Shown here piece after piece: positions 55,451 to 64,000 of a DNA stretch of 64,000 bases. Position numbers and translations under genes: made by a program. The notes under the pieces were generated by a model. The model saw only the letters and a program-made list of their open reading frames with translations. It searched no databases and was not told the origin of the DNA. This DNA is from Cryptosporangium arvum DSM 44712. Its GTDB lineage: Bacteria > Actinomycetota > Actinomycetes > Mycobacteriales > Cryptosporangiaceae. Within the stretch, counting starts at the first letter, position 1, and each line of letters opens with the position of its first letter. The stretch spans positions 8,033,913-8,097,912 of the forward strand of contig NZ_KK073874.1 in the NCBI RefSeq assembly GCF_000585375.1, written 5' to 3'.

Positions 55451-55858
55451 CTACCAGACGTAGGCGAGGACTTCCCCGCCCACTCCACGCTTGGTCGCCT
55501 GCCGGTCGGTGAGCAGACCCGACGACGTGGAGATGATCGCCACGCCGAGGCCGCCCAGCACGCGGGGCAGACTGTTGGACTTCGCGTACACCCGCAGGCC
55601 GGGCTTCGACACGCGCCGGAGGCCGGCGATGCTCCGCTCACGGTTGGGGCCGTACTTCAGATCAACGGTGAGGACCTTGCCAACGGCGCCCTCGGCCGGG
55701 TCGGCCACGCTCCAGCCGGAGATGTAGCCCTCCTGCTGGAGGATCTCGGCGACGTGCGCCTTCAGCTTGGAATGCGGCATCGTCACCCGGTCGTGGTACG
55801 CCGAATTGGCGTTGCGCAGACGCGTCAGCATGTCTGCGATCGGGTCGGTCATCGTCAT
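55451..55858 (-). CDS. rpsH: 30S ribosomal protein S8
   Basis: S8 organises the central domain of 16S rRNA and in E. coli represses the spc operon. The 135-residue protein opens [23 protein letters not shown] and ends with the signature [15 protein letters not shown]. Start ATG 55858; the frame extends further upstream without conservation. It follows rpsN after 91 bases. Confidence 0.98.
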   Translation of the reverse strand: MTMTDPIADMLTRLRNANSAYHDRVTMPHSKLKAHVAEILQQEGYISGWSVADPAEGAVGKVLTVDLKYGPNRERSIAGLRRVSKPGLRVYAKSNSLPRVLGGLGVAIISTSSGLLTDRQATKRGVGGEVLAYVW

Positions 55859-55949
55859 GGGTTCATGCCTTTCTCGCCGCGGTTCCCGAAGGCCTTCGGC
55901 GAAGCAGCGGACCTGTGCCCAGGTCCTTCGTTCGAGCGTGGCGACGCGG

Positions 55950-56135
55950 TCACCACGAGGACTTGGTGACTCCGGGAAGCTCGCCGCGGTGCGCCATCTC
56001 GCGCACGCAGATGCGGCACAGGCCGAAGGCCCGGTACACGGCGCGCGGACGGCCACAACGCTGGCAGCGAGTGTACGCACGCACCTTGAACTTCTGCTTG
56101 CCCGACGCCTTCTGGATCAGGGCCTTCTTCGCCAT
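55950..56135 (-). CDS. rpsN: 30S ribosomal protein S14 type Z (zinc-binding)
   Basis: This is the short zinc form of S14, 61 residues, with C24, C27, C40 and C43 ([31 protein letters not shown]). The start ATG at 56135 has AAGGAG upstream. A longer zinc-free S14 paralogue may be encoded elsewhere, as is common in actinobacteria under zinc control. It lies two bases after rplE. Confidence 0.98.
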   Translation of the reverse strand: MAKKALIQKASGKQKFKVRAYTRCQRCGRPRAVYRAFGLCRICVREMAHRGELPGVTKSSW

Positions 56136-56137
56136 GC

Positions 56138-56707
56138 TCAGTTCTCCTTGAACGGAAAGCCGAGGAGCTTGAGCAGCGCCCGACCCTCCTCGTCCGTCGT
56201 CGCGGTGGTCACGACCGTGATGTCCATGCCCCGCGGGCGGTCGATCTTGTCCACGTCGATCTCGTGGAACATCGACTGCTCGTTCAGGCCGAACGTGTAG
56301 TTGCCGTGACCGTCGAACTGGTTGCCGGACAGGCCGCGGAAGTCGCGGATGCGGGGCAGGGCGATCGACAGCAGGCGGTCCAGGAACTCCCACATCCGGT
56401 CGTTGCGCAAGGTGACCTTGGCGCCGATCGGCTGTCCTTCGCGCAGCTTGAACTGCGCGATCGACTTGCGGGCCTTCTGGACCTGCGGGCGCTGACCGGT
56501 GATGGCGGTGAGGTCGCGGACCGCACCGTCGATCAGCTTGGAGTCGCGAGCGGCGTCTCCGACGCCCATGTTCACGACGACCTTGACGACGCCGGGCACC
56601 TGCATGACGTTCGAGTACTTGAACTGGTCACGCAGCGCGGGGATGATCTCCTCGCGGTACCGCAGCTTCTGCCGAGGCTGGATCTTCTCGGTGGCCGGGG
56701 CAGTCAT
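56138..56707 (-). CDS. rplE: 50S ribosomal protein L5
   Basis: L5 forms the central protuberance with 5S rRNA. The 189-residue protein shows [44 protein letters not shown] and [20 protein letters not shown]. Start overlaps the rplX stop by one base (TGATG). Normal length. Confidence 0.98.
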   Translation of the reverse strand: MTAPATEKIQPRQKLRYREEIIPALRDQFKYSNVMQVPGVVKVVVNMGVGDAARDSKLIDGAVRDLTAITGQRPQVQKARKSIAQFKLREGQPIGAKVTLRNDRMWEFLDRLLSIALPRIRDFRGLSGNQFDGHGNYTFGLNEQSMFHEIDVDKIDRPRGMDITVVTTATTDEEGRALLKLLGFPFKEN

Positions 56708-57054
56708 CAGATGTCCTCACCGGTCCGCCGGGAGACGCGGATCCGCTTGCGCGAAACCCGACCGTCGTCGCCGGTGACCTCTTCGGTCCGGTAGCCCACG
56801 CGAGTCGGCTTGCCGTCGTTGCCGATCACCATCACGTTGCTGACGTGAATGGCGGCCTCCTGCGTCACGATGCCGCCCGACTTCGCGCCGCGCTGCGTCG
56901 TGGAGACCTTCGTGTGCTTCTTGATCCGGTTGACACCCTCGACGAGCACGCGGTTCGTCTCGGGGTACGACTGGATCACCTTGCCCTTGGCGCCCTTGTC
57001 CTTGCCGGCGATGACCAGGACGGTGTCGCCCTTTTTCACCTTGAACTTGGCCAT
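56707..57054 (-). CDS. rplX: 50S ribosomal protein L24
   Basis: L24 is an assembly initiator for the 50S subunit. The 115-residue protein begins [20 protein letters not shown] with the KOW motif ([19 protein letters not shown]) and ends in a basic tail. It follows rplN after two bases. Confidence 0.98.
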   Translation of the reverse strand: MAKFKVKKGDTVLVIAGKDKGAKGKVIQSYPETNRVLVEGVNRIKKHTKVSTTQRGAKSGGIVTQEAAIHVSNVMVIGNDGKPTRVGYRTEEVTGDDGRVSRKRIRVSRRTGEDI

Positions 57055-57056
57055 GG

Positions 57057-57425
57057 TCAGAGCACCTCCGGGGCGAGCGAGATGATCTTCATGAACCGCT
57101 TGTCGCGCAGCTCACGCCCGACCGGGCCGAAGATGCGGGTCCCGCGCGGGTCGCCACCGTCCTTGATCAGGACCGCGGCATTCTCGTCGAAACGGATGTA
57201 GGAGCCGTCCGGCCGCCGCTTCTCCTTCACGGTGCGGACGACGACGGCCTTCACGACGTCACCGCGCTTCACGCCCGCGCCGGGGATGGCGTCCTTGACG
57301 GTGCCCACGATGATGTCGCCGATACCCGCGTACCGCCGGCCGGAGCCACCCAAGACCCTGATGCACAGGATCTCCTTGGCCCCAGTGTTGTCGGCGACAC
57401 GCAGTCGCGACTCCTGCTGGATCAC
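57057..57425 (-). CDS. rplN: 50S ribosomal protein L14
   Basis: L14 sits at the intersubunit bridge B8. The 122-residue protein shows [40 protein letters not shown] and [18 protein letters not shown]. It is the first gene of the spc block; 103 bases and a hairpin separate it from rpsQ. Confidence 0.99.
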   Translation of the reverse strand: MIQQESRLRVADNTGAKEILCIRVLGGSGRRYAGIGDIIVGTVKDAIPGAGVKRGDVVKAVVVRTVKEKRRPDGSYIRFDENAAVLIKDGGDPRGTRIFGPVGRELRDKRFMKIISLAPEVL

Positions 57426-57492
57426 GTCAACTCCATAGATGTCGCGCCGGTTCTCTCATTGAGAGCCTGGCGGAACGGAACTTACTCAAGTG

Positions 57493-57522
57493 TGCCCGAG
57501 GGTTCTCCCGAACCCTCGGGCA
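57493..57522 (-). terminator. Hairpin between rpsQ and rplN
   Basis: A 13-base-pair stem (57493-57505 with 57510-57522, TGCCCGAGGGTTC and its complement) with loop TCCC lies six bases after the rpsQ stop. It marks the boundary of the S10 and spc blocks, probably as a partial terminator or processing site; there is no T-run. Confidence 0.7.
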
Positions 57523-57528
57523 GGCGGC

Positions 57529-57807
57529 TTACTTCGCGCGCTCGAGGATCTCGACGACGCGCCACCGCTTGGTGGCCGACAGGGGCCGGGTCTCCATCAA
57601 CCGGACCCGGTCGCCGACGCCGCAGTCGTTCTGCTCGTCGTGCGCCTTCAGCCGGTGGGTACGACGGATGACCTTGCCGTACAGGCGGTGCTTGACGCGG
57701 TCTTCGACCTCGACAACCACGGTCTTGTCCATCTTGTCGCTGACCACGTAGCCCTCACGGACCTTACGGTCGCTGCGAACCTCGCTCACGGTGTCCTCAC
57801 TGCTCAT
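57529..57807 (-). CDS. rpsQ: 30S ribosomal protein S17
   Basis: S17 binds the 5' domain of 16S rRNA. The 92-residue OB-fold protein shows [40 protein letters not shown] and [20 protein letters not shown]. Start overlaps the rpmC stop by four bases. Last gene of the S10 block before the hairpin at 57493. Confidence 0.98.
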   Translation of the reverse strand: MSSEDTVSEVRSDRKVREGYVVSDKMDKTVVVEVEDRVKHRLYGKVIRRTHRLKAHDEQNDCGVGDRVRLMETRPLSATKRWRVVEILERAK

Positions 57808-58043
57808 GCCGTCACCTCACTCGGCGCCTGCTCGATGCCGAGCTCACGCGACCGCATGATCGTGTAGATCCGGGCGATGTCCCGGCGGACGACCTGGAGT
57901 CGGCGGTTGTTGTCCAGCTGACCGGTCGCGTTCTGGAAGCGGAGGTTGAAAAGCTCCTCCTTGGCCTCCCGCAACCGGGTGACGAGCTGCTCGTCGTCGA
58001 GCTCGCGCAGCTCGGCAGCCTTGTCGTTCGGGCCGCTGCTCAC
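57804..58043 (-). CDS. rpmC: 50S ribosomal protein L29
   Basis: L29 lies at the tunnel exit near L23. The 79-residue helical protein shows [27 protein letters not shown] and [20 protein letters not shown]. It starts with GTG at 58043 within the rplP end (4-base overlap) and also overlaps rpsQ by four. Confidence 0.97.
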   Translation of the reverse strand: MSSGPNDKAAELRELDDEQLVTRLREAKEELFNLRFQNATGQLDNNRRLQVVRRDIARIYTIMRSRELGIEQAPSEVTA

Positions 58044-58462
58044 GCTGCCTCACTCCCCTCGCGCTTCACGATCCGGCACTTCATCGGCAGCTTGTGGATC
58101 GCGCGGCGCATGGCCTCGCGAGCGATCTGCTCGTTCGGGTACTGGAGCTCGAAGAGCACCCGCCCCGGCTTGACGTTCGCGATCCACCACTCCGGCGAAC
58201 CCTTACCGGAACCCATGCGGGTCTCGGCCGGCTTCTTGGTGAGCGGACGGTCCGGGTAGATGTTGATCCAGACCTTGCCACCACGCTTGATGTGGCGGTT
58301 GATCGCGATACGCGCCGACTCGATCTGCCGGTTGGTCACGTAGGCCGGCTCCAGAGCCTGGATGCCGTACTCGCCGAAGGTGACCGCAGTGCCGCCCTTG
58401 GACGCGCCACGACGCGTGGGGTGGTGCTGCTTACGGTGCTTGACCCTGCGGGGAATCAGCAT
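58040..58462 (-). CDS. rplP: 50S ribosomal protein L16
   Basis: L16 contacts A- and P-site tRNA elbows and is an Ycf/RlmN-region assembly protein. The 140-residue protein shows [39 protein letters not shown] and [20 protein letters not shown]. It is separated from rpsC by three bases and overlaps rpmC by four. Confidence 0.98.
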   Translation of the reverse strand: MLIPRRVKHRKQHHPTRRGASKGGTAVTFGEYGIQALEPAYVTNRQIESARIAINRHIKRGGKVWINIYPDRPLTKKPAETRMGSGKGSPEWWIANVKPGRVLFELQYPNEQIAREAMRRAIHKLPMKCRIVKREGSEAA

Positions 58463-58465
58463 GGG

Positions 58466-59383
58466 TCAGCCCTCCTGACCTGCGTTGTCCTGCGTCGGGG
58501 CAGCCTCGGGCGCCTCGACGGCCGGCGTAGCGGCCGGCTCAGTTGCTACCGGCGCCTCGACCGGAGCCTCGGTCGCCCGAGCCTCGGTCGCCACCGGGGC
58601 CTCGGCCTCGGTGCGCTCGGCACCCCGGCCGCCGCCCTGGCGCTCGCCACGGTTACGGCCACCGCCGCCACCGCCACCGGCGCCACGACGACGCTCGGGA
58701 CGGTTACCGCGGTGCTGGCGCAGCGCGGCCTCGGCCGCCTCACGCTCGGCGCGGCTCTGCACGACGTCGCCCTTGTAGATCCAGACCTTGACGCCGATGC
58801 GGCCGAACGTCGTGCGGGCCTCGTAGAAGCCGTAGTCGATGTTCGCGCGGAGCGTGTGCAGCGGCACCCGGCCCTCGCGGTAGAACTCCGACCGCGACAT
58901 CTCGGCACCACCGAGACGACCGGCGCACTGCACCCGGATGCCCTTGACGCCCGGCGACTTCATCGCCGACTGCATGGCCTTACGCATCGCGCGACGGAAG
59001 CTCACCCGGGAGGAGAGCTGCTCGGCGACACCCTGAGCAACCAGCTGCGCGTCGGCCTCGGGGTTCTTGACCTCGAGGATGTTCAGCTGCACCTGCTTGC
59101 CGGTCAGCTTCTCGAGCTGACCACGGATGCGGTCGGCCTCCGCACCGCGACGGCCGATGACGATGCCCGGCCGGGCGGTGTGGATGTCGACACGGACCCG
59201 GTCGCGGGTGCGCTCGATGTCGACCCGGGCGATGCCGGCGCGCTCCATACCGCGCGACATCATCTTCCGGATCGCCACGTCTTCACCGACGTAGTCCTTG
59301 TACAACTTGTCCGCGTACCAGCGGGACTTCCACTCGGTCGTGATGCCGAGTCGGAAGCCGTGCGGGTTGACCTTCTGACCCAT
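58466..59383 (-). CDS. rpsC: 30S ribosomal protein S3 with long low-complexity tail
   Basis: S3 forms part of the mRNA entry helicase. The 305-residue protein has the KH domain ([20 protein letters not shown]) and the S3 C-terminal domain ([45 protein letters not shown]). The last ~80 residues are a Gly/Arg run followed by an Ala/Glu/Thr/Val/Pro-rich segment, longer than the ~215-280 residues common for S3. It starts at ATG 59383, overlapping the rplV stop by one base. Confidence 0.97.
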   Translation of the reverse strand: MGQKVNPHGFRLGITTEWKSRWYADKLYKDYVGEDVAIRKMMSRGMERAGIARVDIERTRDRVRVDIHTARPGIVIGRRGAEADRIRGQLEKLTGKQVQLNILEVKNPEADAQLVAQGVAEQLSSRVSFRRAMRKAMQSAMKSPGVKGIRVQCAGRLGGAEMSRSEFYREGRVPLHTLRANIDYGFYEARTTFGRIGVKVWIYKGDVVQSRAEREAAEAALRQHRGNRPERRRGAGGGGGGGRNRGERQGGGRGAERTEAEAPVATEARATEAPVEAPVATEPAATPAVEAPEAAPTQDNAGQEG

Positions 59384-59853
59384 TACTCGGCGCTTCCCTT
59401 CGTGGCTGCCGACCGGCCGCCGCTCGCCTTCTTCGGCGCCCGCTTCGGCTTCGCCGTCGGGGCCACACTCTCCACCACGACAGTGATGTGGCAGGTGCGC
59501 TTCCGGATCCGGTAAGCGCGCCCCTGGGCGCGCGGCCGGAACCGCTTCATCGTCGGGCCCTCGTCCACGAAGGCCTGCGTCACGAGCAGCGAGTCGGGGT
59601 CGAGCCGCTCGTTGTGCTCGGCGTTCGCGATCGCGCTCTCCACGACCCGGTAGACCTGCTCGCTGGCGGCCTGCGGGGCGAACTTGAGCACGGTCAGTGC
59701 CTCTTTGGCGGGGAGACCCCGGATGAGGTCGACCACCCGCCGGGTCTTCATCGCCGTCGTCCGGACGTACCGCGCCTCGGCGAATGCGCCCGGGGCGTCC
59801 CCGAGCAGCGCCACGCGTCGCGGATTCACGCGCTTGCCGTCGATCACTGCCAT
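59383..59853 (-). CDS. rplV: 50S ribosomal protein L22
   Basis: L22 lines the exit tunnel constriction, where macrolide resistance mutations occur. The 156-residue protein shows [21 protein letters not shown] and the hook end [21 protein letters not shown] basic Ala/Lys tail of ~25 residues follows. It follows rpsS after 57 bases. Confidence 0.98.
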   Translation of the reverse strand: MAVIDGKRVNPRRVALLGDAPGAFAEARYVRTTAMKTRRVVDLIRGLPAKEALTVLKFAPQAASEQVYRVVESAIANAEHNERLDPDSLLVTQAFVDEGPTMKRFRPRAQGRAYRIRKRTCHITVVVESVAPTAKPKRAPKKASGGRSAATKGSAE

Positions 59854-59910
59854 CTGTCTGCTCTCTCGTCTATCCGCGCGCGGCTAGCCGTGCGCAACCT
59901 GGAATCCGCG

Positions 59911-60192
59911 TCAGCGGCGGCGGCTCTTGCGGTCGTCCTTCTCGTGACCCTTGAACGTGCGGGTCGGCGAGAACTCGCCCAGCTTGTGCCCGACCATCGC
60001 CTCGGTGACGAACACCGGCACGTGCTTGCGTCCGTCGTGGACGCCCAGCGTGTGGCCGATCATCTCCGGCGTGACGGTCGAACGACGCGACCAGGTCTTG
60101 ATGACGTTCTTGGTTCCCCGGGCGTTCTGCGCGTCCACCTTCTTGATCAGGTGGTCGTCGACGAAGTAGCCCTTCTTCAAGCTGCGGGGCAT
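59911..60192 (-). CDS. rpsS: 30S ribosomal protein S19
   Basis: S19 contacts the A-site finger in the 30S head. The 93-residue protein shows [39 protein letters not shown], and [20 protein letters not shown]. It lies 11 bases after rplB. Confidence 0.99.
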   Translation of the reverse strand: MPRSLKKGYFVDDHLIKKVDAQNARGTKNVIKTWSRRSTVTPEMIGHTLGVHDGRKHVPVFVTEAMVGHKLGEFSPTRTFKGHEKDDRKSRRR

Positions 60193-60203
60193 GGCCTACA
60201 ACC

Positions 60204-61040
60204 TCAGCGCTTCTTGTTGGTCTTGCGGCGGCGGACGATGAATTTGTCGCTGGCCTTGTTGGCCCGGCGAGTACGCCCCTCGGGCTTGCCCTTGGGGTTG
60301 ACCGGGTGACGACCACCAGAGGTCTTGCCCTCACCACCACCGTGCGGGTGGTCGATCGGGTTCATCGCGACACCGCGGACGGTCGGGCGCTTGCCCTTCC
60401 ACCGCATACGGCCGGCCTTACCCCAGTTGATGTTCGACTGCTCGGCGTTGCCGACCTCGCCGACCGTGGCACGGCAGCGGGCGTCGACGTTGCGGATCTC
60501 ACCGGACGGCATACGCAGCTGGGCGTAGGGGCCGTCCTTCGCGACGAGCTGGACGCTCGCGCCGGCGGACCGGGCGATCTTGGCGCCGCCACCGGGCCGG
60601 AGCTCGATCGCGTGCACGACCGTACCGACCGGGATGTTCCGCAGCGGCAGGTTGTTGCCCGGCTTGATGTCGGCGCCCGGACCGGTCTCGATCCGGTCGC
60701 CCTGCTTCAGCTTGTTCGGCGCGACGATGTAACGCTTCTCGCCGTCCACGAAGTGCAGCAGCGCGATGCGCGCGGTGCGGTTCGGGTCGTACTCGATGTG
60801 CGCGACCTTGGCCGGCACACCGTCCTTGTCGGCCCGGCGGAAGTCGATCAGCCGGTACGCACGCTTGTGCCCACCGCCCTGGTGGCGGGTGGTGACCCGA
60901 CCGTGCGCGTTCCGGCCGCCCTTGCTGTGCAGCGGCCGGACCAGCGACTTCTCGGGGTGGTCACGGGTGATCTCGACGAAGTCGGCGACGCTCGACCCAC
61001 GCCGGCCCGGCGTAGTCGGCTTGTATTTGCGGATGCCCAT
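60204..61040 (-). CDS. rplB: 50S ribosomal protein L2
   Basis: L2 is required for subunit association and peptidyl transfer. The 278-residue protein begins [20 protein letters not shown] and includes the [13 protein letters not shown] region and the conserved histidine loop [20 protein letters not shown]. It follows rplW after 42 bases. Normal length. Confidence 0.99.
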   Translation of the reverse strand: MGIRKYKPTTPGRRGSSVADFVEITRDHPEKSLVRPLHSKGGRNAHGRVTTRHQGGGHKRAYRLIDFRRADKDGVPAKVAHIEYDPNRTARIALLHFVDGEKRYIVAPNKLKQGDRIETGPGADIKPGNNLPLRNIPVGTVVHAIELRPGGGAKIARSAGASVQLVAKDGPYAQLRMPSGEIRNVDARCRATVGEVGNAEQSNINWGKAGRMRWKGKRPTVRGVAMNPIDHPHGGGEGKTSGGRHPVNPKGKPEGRTRRANKASDKFIVRRRKTNKKR

Positions 61041-61082
61041 CTGTATCCCTCAGCTCTCGATCCTCGATGTGGTCCGGCCCCG

Positions 61083-61379
61083 TCAGGAGACCGGCCCCCC
61101 GAAGATCTCGATGCGGTCACCCGGCGCGAGGCTCACGATCGCGCGCTTGGTGTCCTTCCGCTTACCAGTGCCGAACTTGGTCCGCTTACGCTTCCCCTGC
61201 CGGTTCTGCGTGTTGACCGCCGTGACCTTCACGTTGAAGACCTGCTCGACCGCGATCTTGATCTGCGTCTTGTTCGCGTCGGTCCGGACGAAGAACGTGT
61301 ACTTGTTCTCGTCCAGCAGGCCGTAGCTCTTCTCCGAGACGACCGGAGCGAGCAGGATGTCGCGCGGGTCGGGAATCAC
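61083..61379 (-). CDS. rplW: 50S ribosomal protein L23
   Basis: L23 docks trigger factor and SRP at the tunnel exit. The 98-residue protein shows [41 protein letters not shown] and [19 protein letters not shown]. Start overlaps the rplD stop by four bases. Confidence 0.98.
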   Translation of the reverse strand: MIPDPRDILLAPVVSEKSYGLLDENKYTFFVRTDANKTQIKIAVEQVFNVKVTAVNTQNRQGKRKRTKFGTGKRKDTKRAIVSLAPGDRIEIFGGPVS

Positions 61380-62065
61380 TTCTCGTTCTCCTCGGTGTCG
61401 AGCTCCGCCGAGCTGGCCTTCGCGGTCGCGCCGCGACCGGAGATCGGGCCCGCCACGAACTCGTCGTATGCGTCCTTGGTGAACACCACGTCGTCGCTGA
61501 TCAGCACGTCGTAGGTGTTGAGCTGGTCCGGCGCCAGCACGTGCACCTCGGCGACGTTGCGCACCGACAGCCAGCTGTTGCGGTCGCCGCGGGCGACCAC
61601 GACGAGCACGTGGCGGGAGGTGGAAACGTTCGCCAGCGCCTTGACGGCGTCCTTGGTGGACGGCACGTCGCCGGAGATCAGGGCGTCGAGCACGTGCACA
61701 CGGCCACCGCGAGCCCGGTCGGAGAGCGCGCCCCGGAGGGCAGCAGCCTTCATCTTCTTGGGCGTCCGCTGCGAGTAGTCGCGCGGCTGCGGGCCGTGGA
61801 CGACGCCACCGCCGGTGAACTGCGGCGCGCGGGTCGAGCCCTGACGGGCGCGGCCGGTGCCCTTCTGCTTGTAGGGCTTGGCCCCACCGCCGGACACCTC
61901 CCCGCGGGTCTTGGTCTTGTGCGTGCCCTGGCGGGCCGCCGCCTGCTGGGCCACCACGACCTGGTGGATCAGCGGGATGTTCGTGGTCACGTCGAAGATC
62001 TCGGCGGGCAGATCGGCGGTACCGGTCTTCTTGCCGCCGGCGTCGACGATGTCAATGGAGGTCAC
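61376..62065 (-). CDS. rplD: 50S ribosomal protein L4
   Basis: L4 is a tunnel-constriction protein and, in E. coli, the repressor of the S10 operon. The 229-residue protein shows the tunnel loop ([26 protein letters not shown]) and [18 protein letters not shown]. It is coupled to rplC and rplW by 4-base overlaps. Confidence 0.98.
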   Translation of the reverse strand: MTSIDIVDAGGKKTGTADLPAEIFDVTTNIPLIHQVVVAQQAAARQGTHKTKTRGEVSGGGAKPYKQKGTGRARQGSTRAPQFTGGGVVHGPQPRDYSQRTPKKMKAAALRGALSDRARGGRVHVLDALISGDVPSTKDAVKALANVSTSRHVLVVVARGDRNSWLSVRNVAEVHVLAPDQLNTYDVLISDDVVFTKDAYDEFVAGPISGRGATAKASSAELDTEENEK

Positions 62066-62730
62066 TTCGCCACTCCGCCCTTACCAAGCTGGGTCTTGGC
62101 GGCGGTGCGGATGAGCACCAGGCCGCCCTTGGGCCCGGGCACAGCGCCCTTGACCAGGATCAGGCCCTTCTCAGCGTCGACGCGGTGCACGCTGAGGTTC
62201 ATCGTCGTGGTGCGGACGCCACCCATGCGGCCGGCCATGCGCAGGCCCTTGAAGACACGACCCGGGGTCGCGCAGCCGCCGATCGAACCCGGCGCGCGGT
62301 GCTTGCGCTGGGTGCCGTGGCCGGCGCCGAGGCCCTTGAAGCCGTGACGCTTCATGACACCCGCGTAGCCCTTGCCCTTGCTGGTGCCGACCACGTCGAC
62401 CTTGATGCCCTGCTCGAAGATCTCCGCGGAGACCTCCTGACCGACCTCGTACTCAGCCGCGTCAGTGGTGCGGATCTCGACCAGGTGACGCCGCGGGGTG
62501 ACGCCGGCGACCTTGAAGTGGCCGCTCTCGGGCTTGTTCACCTTCCGCGGGTCGATGCCGCCGAAAGCGACCTGGACCGCGGAGTAGCCGTCACGTTCCG
62601 GGGTGCGCACCTGGGTCACGACATTCGGCCCGGCCTGAACGACGGTCACCGGAACGATCCGGTTGTTCTCGTCGAAGACCTGGGTCATGCCGAGCTTCTC
62701 GCCCAGGATCCCCTTGATCTGCCTGTCCAT
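62062..62730 (-). CDS. rplC: 50S ribosomal protein L3
   Basis: L3 extends to the peptidyl transferase centre. The 222-residue protein begins [20 protein letters not shown] and carries [20 protein letters not shown] and [15 protein letters not shown]. The start at 62730 is where conservation begins; 24 upstream in-frame codons are rejected. It follows rpsJ after 128 bases. Confidence 0.98.
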   Translation of the reverse strand: MDRQIKGILGEKLGMTQVFDENNRIVPVTVVQAGPNVVTQVRTPERDGYSAVQVAFGGIDPRKVNKPESGHFKVAGVTPRRHLVEIRTTDAAEYEVGQEVSAEIFEQGIKVDVVGTSKGKGYAGVMKRHGFKGLGAGHGTQRKHRAPGSIGGCATPGRVFKGLRMAGRMGGVRTTTMNLSVHRVDAEKGLILVKGAVPGPKGGLVLIRTAAKTQLGKGGVAK

Positions 62731-62858
62731 CTCTTCTTTCCGACTCTCTTTGGTCCGGATCCTCTCCCGACCTGGATGACTCCGGCCGGGCGTGTCCTTC
62801 AAGTGGTGTCGTAATGCGTTGTCGGGCCCTGAGTCCGAACCCGAGCGCGATTACGTCC

Positions 62859-63167
62859 TTAGAGCTTGATCTCGATGTCGACGCCGGCCGGGAGGTCGAG
62901 ACGCATGAGCGAGTCGACGGTCTTCGGCGTGGGGTCGAGGATGTCGATCAGCCGCTTGTGGGTCCGCATCTCGAAGTGCTCGCGGGAGTCCTTGTACTTG
63001 TGCGGCGAGCGGATCACGCAGTAGATGTTCTTCTCGGTCGGCAGCGGCACCGGGCCCGCAACCGACGCGCCGGTACGGATCACCGTGTCGACGATCTTCC
63101 GCGCCGAGCTGTCGATGACCTCGTGGTCATAGGCCTTGAGCCGGATGCGGATCTTCTGTCCCGCCAT
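62859..63167 (-). CDS. rpsJ: 30S ribosomal protein S10
   Basis: S10 (NusE) also acts in transcription antitermination with NusB. The 102-residue protein shows [41 protein letters not shown] and [23 protein letters not shown]. It is the first gene of the S10 block, 108 bases after tuf. Confidence 0.99.
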   Translation of the reverse strand: MAGQKIRIRLKAYDHEVIDSSARKIVDTVIRTGASVAGPVPLPTEKNIYCVIRSPHKYKDSREHFEMRTHKRLIDILDPTPKTVDSLMRLDLPAGVDIEIKL

Positions 63168-63231
63168 GGAACCTTCAGTCCTGTCTATTACGCCGGGGGT
63201 CGGGTGGCTGCCGGTTAGTAACCGCGCGGAG

Positions 63232-63263
63232 CGGCGGTCGGATCGATCACGACCCGACCGCCG
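63232..63263 (-). terminator. Hairpin after tuf
   Basis: A 10-base-pair stem (63232-63241 with 63254-63263, CGGCGGTCGG and its complement) with a 12-base loop begins 12 bases after the tuf stop. It probably attenuates tuf transcripts before rpsJ. Confidence 0.65.
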
Positions 63264-63275
63264 TCACACGAATTA

Positions 63276-64000
63276 CTACTTGTTGATCTTGCTGATGCGG
63301 CCGGCGCCGACGGTCCGACCACCCTCGCGGATCGAGAACCGCAGGTTGTTCTCCATGGCCACCGGCTGGATGAGCTTCACCGACATGTCGGTGTTGTCAC
63401 CCGGCATGACCATCTCCGTGCCCTCGGGAAGGGTCACGACACCGGTCACGTCGGTGGTGCGGAAGTAGAACTGCGGCCGGTAGTTGTTGAAGAACGGCGT
63501 GTGGCGGCCACCCTCGTCCTTGCTGAGGATGTAGACCGTCGCCTCGAACTCCGTGTGCGGAGTCGTCGTGCCCGGCTTGATGACGACCTGGCCGCGCTCG
63601 ACGTCCTCGCGCTTGATGCCGCGGAGGAGCAGACCGACGTTCTCGCCGGCACGCGCCTCGTCGAGCAGCTTGCGGAACATCTCGACGCCGGTGACCGTGG
63701 TGGTCTGCTTGGTCTCCTTGATGCCGACGATGTCGACGGTCTCGTTGACCTTCAGCACACCCCGCTCGACACGGCCGGTGACGACCGTACCGCGACCGGT
63801 GATCGTGAAGACGTCCTCGATCGGCATGAGGAACGGCTTGTCCAGGTCCCGCTCGGGCTCCGGAATGGTCTCGTCGACCGCCGTCATCAGCTCGATGATC
63901 TTCTCGCCCCACTCGGCGTCGCCCTCGAGCGCCTTCAGCGCCGAGACACGCACGATCGGAGCGTCGTCACCCGGGAACTCGTACTGGTTGAGGAGCTCAC
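63276..64000 (-). CDS. tuf: Elongation factor Tu, 3' part (cut by the right edge)
   Basis: EF-Tu delivers aminoacyl-tRNA to the ribosome. About 240 codons of the C-terminal part are visible; the GTP-binding P-loop lies beyond the edge. Visible segments: [37 protein letters not shown] of domain 2, the switch-distal [22 protein letters not shown] and the domain 3 end [40 protein letters not shown]. The reading frame is open to base 64000, so the ATG-like GTG at 63953 is internal. tuf-rpsJ is the usual order (str to S10 junction). Confidence 0.99.
   Translation of the reverse strand, partial: ELLNQYEFPGDDAPIVRVSALKALEGDAEWGEKIIELMTAVDETIPEPERDLDKPFLMPIEDVFTITGRGTVVTGRVERGVLKVNETVDIVGIKETKQTTTVTGVEMFRKLLDEARAGENVGLLLRGIKREDVERGQVVIKPGTTTPHTEFEATVYILSKDEGGRHTPFFNNYRPQFYFRTTDVTGVVTLPEGTEMVMPGDNTDMSVKLIQPVAMENNLRFSIREGGRTVGAGRISKINK

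Overview
The window is high-GC actinobacterial DNA. The evidence is frequent GTG starts, many 4-base ATGA gene overlaps, a WhiB-family Fe-S regulator, a GroEL with a histidine-rich tail, a SigD/RsdA sigma/anti-sigma pair and a holo-ACP synthase/alanine racemase/TsaE cluster. The gene order follows the mycobacterial chromosome from memory (DUF5319 - rsdA - sigD - whiB3 - groEL1 - groES - tsaD - rimI - tsaB ... tsaE - alr ... glmS - glmM - rpsI - rplM ... truA - rplQ - rpoA). It is loosened by lineage-specific insertions, so a filamentous or soil actinomycete outside Mycobacterium is likely. The genus cannot be fixed from the sequence alone.

Layout. 1-3.0 kb: the 3' end of a CocE/PepX-type hydrolase, a DUF5319 gene and the rsdA-sigD operon. 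3.05-6.5 kb: a long regulatory intergenic region with repeated TCGACGCAA words, the WhiB3/WhiD regulator, a strong bidirectional terminator, and the groES-groEL operon with two CIRCE operators flanking a sigma-70 type promoter. 6.5-15 kb: an accessory stretch holding DUF1918, DUF72, two secreted proteins of unknown role, a large STAND-type ATPase with an exact 46-residue TPR array, and a THUMP-like methyltransferase. 14.1-17.5 kb: the coupled tsaB-rimI-tsaD-ABM-nucleoside hydrolase operon. 17.7-22.8 kb: two paralogous membrane-anchored proteins, an acyl-CoA ligase and an MFS transporter. 22.8-28.9 kb: acpS - nnr - unknown membrane protein - alr - hydrolase - tsaE, with a divergent SDR. 28.9-34.7 kb: glmS, a double-PAP2 protein, glmM, and rplM-rpsI.

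34.9-44.7 kb is a second accessory stretch: a prion-like Q/Y/G-rich membrane protein, a two-component system next to an ABC-2 type transporter, an ABC-F protein, phosphoglucomutase and a HEAT-like protein. From 44.7 kb to the right edge, everything is on the minus strand and forms the alpha/spc/S10 ribosomal supercluster in canonical order, from tuf (cut by the edge) at the right to truA at the left. Several stable hairpins break this supercluster.

The functional core is protein synthesis and folding, tRNA t6A modification (TsaB, TsaD, TsaE) and cell-wall precursor supply (GlmS, GlmM, Alr, Pgm). No tRNA, rRNA, CRISPR array, insertion sequence or prophage was recognised. The least explained items are the STAND/TPR ATPase, the repeated words upstream of whiB3, the prion-like membrane protein and the non-canonical start inferred for truA.
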